From assembly GCF_000003815.2 (NCBI RefSeq), contig NC_049989.1, forward strand, positions 21,794,318 through 21,822,950: DNA of 28,633 bases, read 5' to 3'. The position numbers and the translations under genes are program-made. The notes beneath the pieces were generated by a model that was not told the origin of the DNA, ran no database searches, and was given only the letters and a program-made list of their open reading frames with translations. This stretch comes from Branchiostoma floridae. Its lineage: Eukaryota > Chordata > Leptocardii > Amphioxiformes > Branchiostomatidae. The stretch's first letter is position 1. Each line of letters begins with the position of its first letter. Positions 23,604-28,633 of this stretch are shown here, one piece after another.

Positions 23604-24977
23604 CTAGTCACACTTGTTGGGTTTTTCTCCTGTATGAGTTTTCATATGCCGGGATAAGCTGGACTTTTGAGTTGTCCTGTACCCACACTCACCACACATG
23701 AAGGGCTTGTTACCAGTGTGCTTTGCTAGATGATGGCCCAAAGCAGATTTCTGTGCAGCAGAATAGTCACACTGGTCACACTTGTAGGGCTTTTCTCCTG
23801 TATGAGTTCTCATATGCCGGGATAAGTTAGACTTTTGAGTTGTCCTGTACCCACACTCCCAACACATGTGGGGTTTCTCTCCAGTGTGTTTGGCTGCTAG
23901 ATGGGTACCCAAAGTGTTTTTCGTAGCAGCAGAATAGTCGCACTGGTCACATTTGTAAGGTTTTTCTTCTGTATGAGTTCTCATATGTTGGGATAAGTTA
24001 GCCTTTAGAGTTGTCCTGTACCCACACTCCCCACACATGTAGGGTTTGTTACCAGTGTGATTTGCTAGATGATGGCCCAAAGCAGATTTATCTGCTGCAG
24101 AATAGTCACACAGGTCACACTTGTAGGGCTTTTCACCAGTGTGGGTTCTCATATGCCGGGATAAGTTACACTTTTGAGTTGTCCTGTACCCGCACTCCCA
24201 ACACAAGTGGGGTTTCTCTCCAGTGTGTTTGGCTGCTAGATGGGTGTCCAAAGTGTTTTTCGTCGCAGCAGAATAGTCACACTGGTCACATTTGTAAGGT
24301 TTTTCTTCTGTATGAATTCTCATATGCTTGAATAACTGAGACTTCAAAACTGCCCTGTACCCGCACATTTCACACATGTAGGGTTTGTTACCAGTGTGTT
24401 TCGCTATATGATAGTCCAATGCAAATTTATCTGCTGCAGAATAGTCACACTGGTCACACTTGTAGGGCTTTTCACCAGTGTGGGTTCTCATATGCCGGGA
24501 TAAGCTAGCCTTGTAAGCCGTCCTGTACCCACACGCACCACACAAGTGGGGTTTCTCACCGGTGTGTGTGGTTACATGTTGGTCCAAAGTAGATTTCTTT
24601 GCTGCAGAATAGTCACACTGGTCACACTTGTAAGGTTTTTCACCGGTGTGTTTGGCTATATGTTGGTCCAAAGTAGATTTCCTTGCTGCAGAATAGTCAC
24701 ACTGGTTACACTTGTAAGGTTTTTCACCGGTATGAGTTCGCATATGTGCAGATAAGGTATATTTCCAAGCTGCCATATACCCACACTCACCACACATGTA
24801 CAAAATGTAGGGCTTCTCTCCCGTTTGTGTTTCTGGATGATTGTCCGAACTGCTTGCTGTTCCTGTCTGCTTGTCTTCCGTCAACCTTGCGTCTCTTTCC
24901 CATAAAACTCCAGTAGGAGACCCATCACAGAAGTTCTGGGGAACAGCAGTGGGAGACCCATTACCTGCCTCTGCCAT
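23604..24977 (-). CDS. Poly-C2H2 zinc-finger protein (ZNF-b)
   Basis: Probable nuclear DNA-binding protein of 457 residues. The N-terminal leader (about 1-65, MAEAGNGSPTAVPQN...) has no recognised effector domain. Fourteen complete C2H2 fingers follow, mostly alternating between C(G/W)ECGYRT and CDQCDYSAA types and joined by TGEKP or TEEKP linkers. Fingers 7 and 11 have four residues between the histidines (HLAAKH) where others have three. Fingers 7-10 and 11-14 are a duplicated block with a 339-bp period. The protein ends at GEKPNKCD, just after the first Cys of a fifteenth finger, where TAG stands in place of the CAG Gln codon. The start follows a predicted acceptor (TAATAG|GTTCAACATG). ZNF-a is its tandem paralogue on the same strand. 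Confidence 0.92.
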   Translation of the reverse strand: MAEAGNGSPTAVPQNFCDGSPTGVLWERDARLTEDKQTGTASSSDNHPETQTGEKPYILYMCGECGYMAAWKYTLSAHMRTHTGEKPYKCNQCDYSAARKSTLDQHIAKHTGEKPYKCDQCDYSAAKKSTLDQHVTTHTGEKPHLCGACGYRTAYKASLSRHMRTHTGEKPYKCDQCDYSAADKFALDYHIAKHTGNKPYMCEMCGYRAVLKSQLFKHMRIHTEEKPYKCDQCDYSAATKNTLDTHLAAKHTGEKPHLCWECGYRTTQKCNLSRHMRTHTGEKPYKCDLCDYSAADKSALGHHLANHTGNKPYMCGECGYRTTLKANLSQHMRTHTEEKPYKCDQCDYSAATKNTLGTHLAAKHTGEKPHMCWECGYRTTQKSNLSRHMRTHTGEKPYKCDQCDYSAAQKSALGHHLAKHTGNKPFMCGECGYRTTQKSSLSRHMKTHTGEKPNKCD

Positions 24978-24984
24978 GTTGAAC

Positions 24985-25380
24985 CTATTATGGACAAAAG
25001 GTTGAAAAGATGAAACACATCAGTCAACTGTCCGTCCTCTTCTTCCCTCGCATCCTTGTTTATGATAAATGAACGCAACCTAACCCAGACCTTCCGTCTC
25101 TTTGTGTACTCCTTCCTCACCCCCACCCCCCACACACATTTCTTGTTCATGCATCTATTTTTCAAACCATATCTTTAAAGTTATTAACGCCGCGCATGGT
25201 TCTAAGAGTTCGAAAGACGTCGACCTTGAGACGTGTGGTTTCGCCCCCCTCCCCCTCCGGAGTTTCCCCACCCCCGAAAGTCTTACTTTCCGTCCTAATG
25301 TGACCCCTACGCCCTAGAAATGACCTATAATTTCTCTGCGTCATGATCAGGCAGTCATTTAGTATAATTCTCGTTCTTAC
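24985..25380 (-). other. Predicted 5' intron of ZNF-b
   Basis: Minus-strand donor GAGCAG|GTAAGAAC (GT at 25379-25380) is near-perfect and the acceptor is CATAATAG (AG at 24985-24986). The intron ends seven bases before the ATG, as in ZNF-a. Confidence 0.72.
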
Positions 25381-25525
25381 CTGCTCCCAGTGTTGATTTT
25401 TACCTTTACACAATCCCGCAAACGTCTTCTAAGCGAACCAAAGGGTGAAAGGTGAAATTCGCCTGGGTGAAAGGTCATCTTTCATACCTTGTTACCCAAT
25501 TTAGTGTCTCGAAAGCTCTGCCTAC
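25381..25525 (-). promoter_or_regulatory. Predicted untranslated exon 1 / promoter of ZNF-b
   Basis: Conserved with 21717-21870. On the plus strand it holds GGGTGAAAGGTGA (25443-25455) and GGGTGAAAGGTCA (25465-25477), with the same nine-base separation as upstream of ZNF-a. 'TTTAGTGTCT' and 'CTCTGCCTACA' further upstream are also conserved. Confidence 0.57.
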
Positions 25526-26050
25526 ACTATAAGCGGTACCTGTGATGACCTTTCTTTTTCCTTTCTGTTTGCATCATTTTTTTTTTACTTTCTTTCATTG
25601 TTAATTTTTTTGTTAAGATATTGATGACTTTCATACACGGGAGATATAAAATCTAGATGGCAAAAATAATCAACGGAGGTGGATAGCATCTTGTGTACAA
25701 AATCCAGTCTTTGTATTAATTATTGATCTTCGCGTTATAATAAACAACTAATATCACCATTATATGTTTGAGTCTTTTCCTTCTGTATTGGCAGTTGTCC
25801 TAAACCCCTCTCCCTCTATCCCACACTACACATTCCCAAACACCGAGCATTCTGCTATAAGATAGTCTTTGTTGTATTTGCCCACATTTCAGAAGAAAAC
25901 GATGAAAGTTTCGAACAGCCAACGCTCAGGGCTACTCGCTTTATGGTATACATAACTGGATAGAGAATCATTTTCATCCTCATTATCTTCCTTAGAAGTG
26001 GTTCATTTTTAGAAGTGGTTTTAACACATTCTGACATTGTAATATAATTA
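25526..26050. other. Noncoding stretch
   Basis: T-rich and AT-rich sequence with no gene or repeat that I can identify. Confidence 0.45.
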
Positions 26051-26229
26051 AGGGTTAATGACCCGCCCCGAGGTGTATATGGTGTCATAACGCCTGGTCC
26101 TTTGCTATAACCACCGAATAAAACCACCGAGTGAGCGAAGCGAACGAGGTTGTTTTATGAGGTGGTTATAGCAAAGGACGAGGCGTTTTGACGCCATATA
26201 TACCGAGGAACAGGCGGGTCATTAACCCT
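26051..26229. repeat. Foldback element ending in AGGGTTAAT
   Basis: Arms of about 80 bases are inverted copies: AGGGTTAAT(G) at 26051 against ATTAACCCT at 26221-26229. In between, paired phrases such as GGTCCTTTGCTATAACCACC and GGTGGTTATAGCAAAGGAC face each other. The centre is GAGCGAAGCGAACGAGG. One arm of a related copy sits at 6912-6977 before TLR gene 1. Confidence 0.85.
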
Positions 26230-26263
26230 ATTATCATATAGCCTACCCACACAAACCCATTTA

Positions 26264-26283
26264 AGAGTAGAGTAGAGTAGAGT
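26264..26283. repeat. (AGAGT)4 microsatellite
   Basis: Four perfect pentanucleotide units. Confidence 0.95.
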
Positions 26284-26742
26284 TGCCGGTTGGGTAGGAG
26301 CGACAAATTCCATTATAAAACATACATCTTTTATACAGTACATAAATTTGAACAGTGAATTTGAACAACATAAAACTTGTACGTGAAATGTCTTTCAGTT
26401 CCAAGGCTTGAAATAAGAACAAAGTCGTGCAATGATAACACGATTAATGCACGGCTGTTGATGATTTTCCATCTGTTACGGCGTCATAACCAGCATGAAA
26501 TGGGGCCTTCTGATTGGCCCACGTCCCCTGGCTATATGATAATCTAATGTACAGCGTCGTTATCTGGAAAACTAGGCAATGTGACTCTTGACCCATTGGC
26601 AGTGCGGTCACCCTGTGACGTTTCCGTGACCTTTCTTGAAAGTTGGAAAGTTCGGAGAGAAATGCCGTCAAACCTGACAGAGGAGACGTCGTTTTCGCCC
26701 CGGGCATATTGCTTCGAGGAAGGTCTCAAGAGCAGCTGGGTG
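26284..26742. other. Noncoding stretch before gap
   Basis: No gene recognised. GC content rises after about 26600 and a frame is open into the gap, so an exon cut by the gap cannot be excluded. Confidence 0.35.
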
Positions 26743-27147
26743 NNNNNNNNNNNNNNNNNNNNNNNNNNNNNNNNNNNNNNNNNNNNNNNNNNNNNNNNNN
26801 NNNNNNNNNNNNNNNNNNNNNNNNNNNNNNNNNNNNNNNNNNNNNNNNNNNNNNNNNNNNNNNNNNNNNNNNNNNNNNNNNNNNNNNNNNNNNNNNNNNN
26901 NNNNNNNNNNNNNNNNNNNNNNNNNNNNNNNNNNNNNNNNNNNNNNNNNNNNNNNNNNNNNNNNNNNNNNNNNNNNNNNNNNNNNNNNNNNNNNNNNNNN
27001 NNNNNNNNNNNNNNNNNNNNNNNNNNNNNNNNNNNNNNNNNNNNNNNNNNNNNNNNNNNNNNNNNNNNNNNNNNNNNNNNNNNNNNNNNNNNNNNNNNNN
27101 NNNNNNNNNNNNNNNNNNNNNNNNNNNNNNNNNNNNNNNNNNNNNNN
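26743..27147. other. Assembly gap (405 N)
   Basis: Unknown bases; reading frames that cross it are artefacts of the N run. Confidence 0.99.
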
Positions 27148-27639
27148 ACATGCAATGATCTTGATTGTTTGTTTGGTGGCAGATAGCTTGTGATGTTAGG
27201 AATAAGTAATGTATGTTTGACCCCCTAGCAGCTTGCTCTGGAAGTGCAGGGGCATTGGGGTTTGAAGCTGAGGTGAACAAGTACCTAATTGAAGGTACAT
27301 GTAGGTACTAATTTGCACCTGAGGAGATTAGTAATATTAGATTTGGGTAAAGTTGTGCATTTCCCTAAGGCACAACGCCAACTTCAATTGGTGGAGAGGT
27401 GGTCCGAGGGTTTTAGGAGAGCCACAACACCAAACACTACGGTGGATCAAGAGGAGGGGCCCATCCCCAATGTCAGCGGAGCAAACCGTACAGTCTTATG
27501 CAGCTAGTACTTAGTATAAAGCTAACTGCAAAGAACTGGCAGTTTTACCTTTTTTGTAACTTGGATTGTTTGTCGATTCAGATCAGATAGGTGTTGATCA
27601 ATTAAACCAGATACCAGGCAGGTTTTAATCATGATACCA
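27148..27639. other. Noncoding stretch after gap
   Basis: A frame at 27289-27507 has no recognisable domain. I see no supported gene. Confidence 0.4.
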
Positions 27640-28060
27640 TGCAAACTTTATTCAAACTTCTTCATCATTACATTATTCTTGCAATTAGCATTTGATAGAA
27701 AATTCCAATAGATTTCTTATCATGTATGAATTTCGAGGAGACAGAGTATATATGATAAAATCGTACTATTTTTCATAGTTGGATGAATTGTTTCTGATAA
27801 AATATTGTGAATATATAACAACCATGTCAACTCTCACTGGCACATTTGACCAATTTCTGACGTCACGTATCCTTAAGATCACATGCCAATAAGATCACGT
27901 ATCTGTAACTCTGGTGAGTGTATTAAAGTTCTGAAGGGATTGGTCATCAGTATTGATCCTGAAGAAGGCGACAGTGGTCGTTTTAAATTTGATTGTGTTA
28001 GAAGAAAGTTTAGCATCGTACTATGATTACTACTAACACATATGAGCTTCCATAATAACC
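27640..28060. repeat. Dispersed repeat R, copy 3
   Basis: Aligns with 1-375 along its left part and with 12501-12627 along its right part, in the same orientation. It is the most complete of the three copies. The TGACGTCA palindrome is near 27859 and the GATCCTGAAGAAGG string near 27954. Confidence 0.75.
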
Positions 28061-28400
28061 TTTTCAACTACTTAATACGTGACCCATTTTGATTAGGTAT
28101 GAACATGATATGAACACCGCAGGGGACTACAACTCTCACATTCTGAAATAACATCGAAAACAATAGCACTACATAAAGAAAACACTAGTACTGCTGTTAC
28201 TCCTGCGTCTAAATCATTTCACCAGACATTTATTATTTACGCAGAGGACTAGGCTATCATCTGTCCATTCTATGTTGCTGTTTTAAATGCTTGTTAATGT
28301 CCTGTCTGCGATTTGTGACGTCACAGTCTGTAGGCTTACAAGTAATATATTTCCTTCTATGTGTTCTAAATATCCAAGAGTGTGGATATGAAGTCCTTGA
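28061..28400. other. Noncoding stretch
   Basis: No gene, repeat or motif that I can support. Confidence 0.4.
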
Positions 28401-28424
28401 AAATAAAGTCTCAAAGTCTCAAAG
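28401..28424 (+). repeat. Possible retroposon 3' tail
   Basis: AATAAAGTCTCAAAGTCTCA is a polyadenylation-like signal followed by short octamer repeats, a form typical of LINE or SINE 3' ends. The rest of the element is not identified. Confidence 0.35.
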
Positions 28425-28555
28425 GTCCATCCAACAACTTGCTTTCAGGTCAATCCGTCTCTAAGAACAGGCAAATGTATGACATTTCTAAGCAAACCTA
28501 CCAGTATACTGATACGGTCACTGTTACCTGACTCTGTTACCGTAAGATTAGATCA

Positions 28556-28633
28556 TTATCCTGCGCAGATCTCGAACCCGCGTCGATACAAATCAGGCAC
28601 TGAGTCAGGTTAGCAAAGGCGAATGTCATCAGA
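28556..28633 (-). repeat. Possible tRNA-derived SINE head
   Basis: On the minus strand GGTTCGAGATC (28568-28578) is close to a Pol III B box (GGTTCGANNCC). About 28 bases before it, TGACTCAGTGCC resembles an A box. The T-arm can pair only with wobble pairs and no full tRNA cloverleaf forms, so a SINE is likelier than a tRNA gene. It is cut by the window edge. Confidence 0.35.

Noticed and set aside
23604-24977. The regular finger repeats as a CRISPR-like array or satellite
   Set aside because: The repeats are codon-phased, encode C2H2 fingers with conserved Cys and His, and vary at the DNA-contact positions as a zinc-finger gene does.
28556-28633. A functional tRNA gene on the minus strand
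   Set aside because: Only box-like motifs are present; no acceptor stem or full cloverleaf can be drawn from the visible bases.

Overview
The window looks like nuclear DNA of an invertebrate deuterostome, most likely a cephalochordate (amphioxus, Branchiostoma). The reasons are two tandem single-exon Toll-like receptor (TLR) genes of the vertebrate-like single-cysteine-cluster type, two tandem poly-C2H2 zinc-finger genes, many short foldback and MITE-like repeats, and noncoding sequence interrupted by assembly gaps. The species call is inference; no search could be run. Nothing looks bacterial or viral.

Layout. 1-7.0 kb: repeats and noncoding DNA, with two copies (A, 2.2-2.4 kb; B, 5.2-5.6 kb) of a GC-rich block that I read as a possible TLR promoter plus untranslated first exon. 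Between them lie a 935-bp TA-flanked MITE and a 1.04-kb repeat carrying paired octamer motifs. 7.0-10.2 kb: TLR gene 1 (1051 aa, intact). 10.2-12.5 kb: its 3' region, containing a fossil of a third TLR C-terminus. 12.6-13.8 kb: a third copy (C) of the GC-rich block, then a 709-bp gap. 15.6-18.9 kb: TLR gene 2, open through the whole ectodomain and TIR domain but with a one-base deletion that puts its signal peptide out of frame. 18.9-19.8 kb: its 3' region. 20.5-21.9 kb and 23.4-25.5 kb, minus strand: two zinc-finger paralogues with the same architecture (untranslated exon 1, intron ending just before the ATG, one coding exon). Both finger arrays are cut short by nonsense codons, with decayed finger codons continuing beyond. 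25.5-28.6 kb: foldback repeats, a gap and a second copy of the repeat that opens the window.

How the genes fit together. The TLR pair is a tandem duplication that includes the 5' block, the coding exon and about 600 bp of 3' flank. The ectodomains differ by clean gain and loss of leucine-rich repeats, while a 210-bp stretch at the end of the TIR domain is almost identical at the DNA level, as expected from recent gene conversion. The second receptor lacks the BB-loop proline that is central to TIR signalling in other TLRs. The zinc-finger pair is a separate tandem family, probably nuclear DNA-binding proteins, with a conserved pair of direct-repeat motifs in its 5' exon. No functional link between the TLRs and the zinc-finger genes is visible beyond proximity.

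Limits. Homology statements come from reading and hand alignment inside the window. The untranslated exons and splice sites are predictions without transcript support. Gaps of unknown sequence lie at 1455-1727, 13023-13731, 20354-20453 and 26743-27147.
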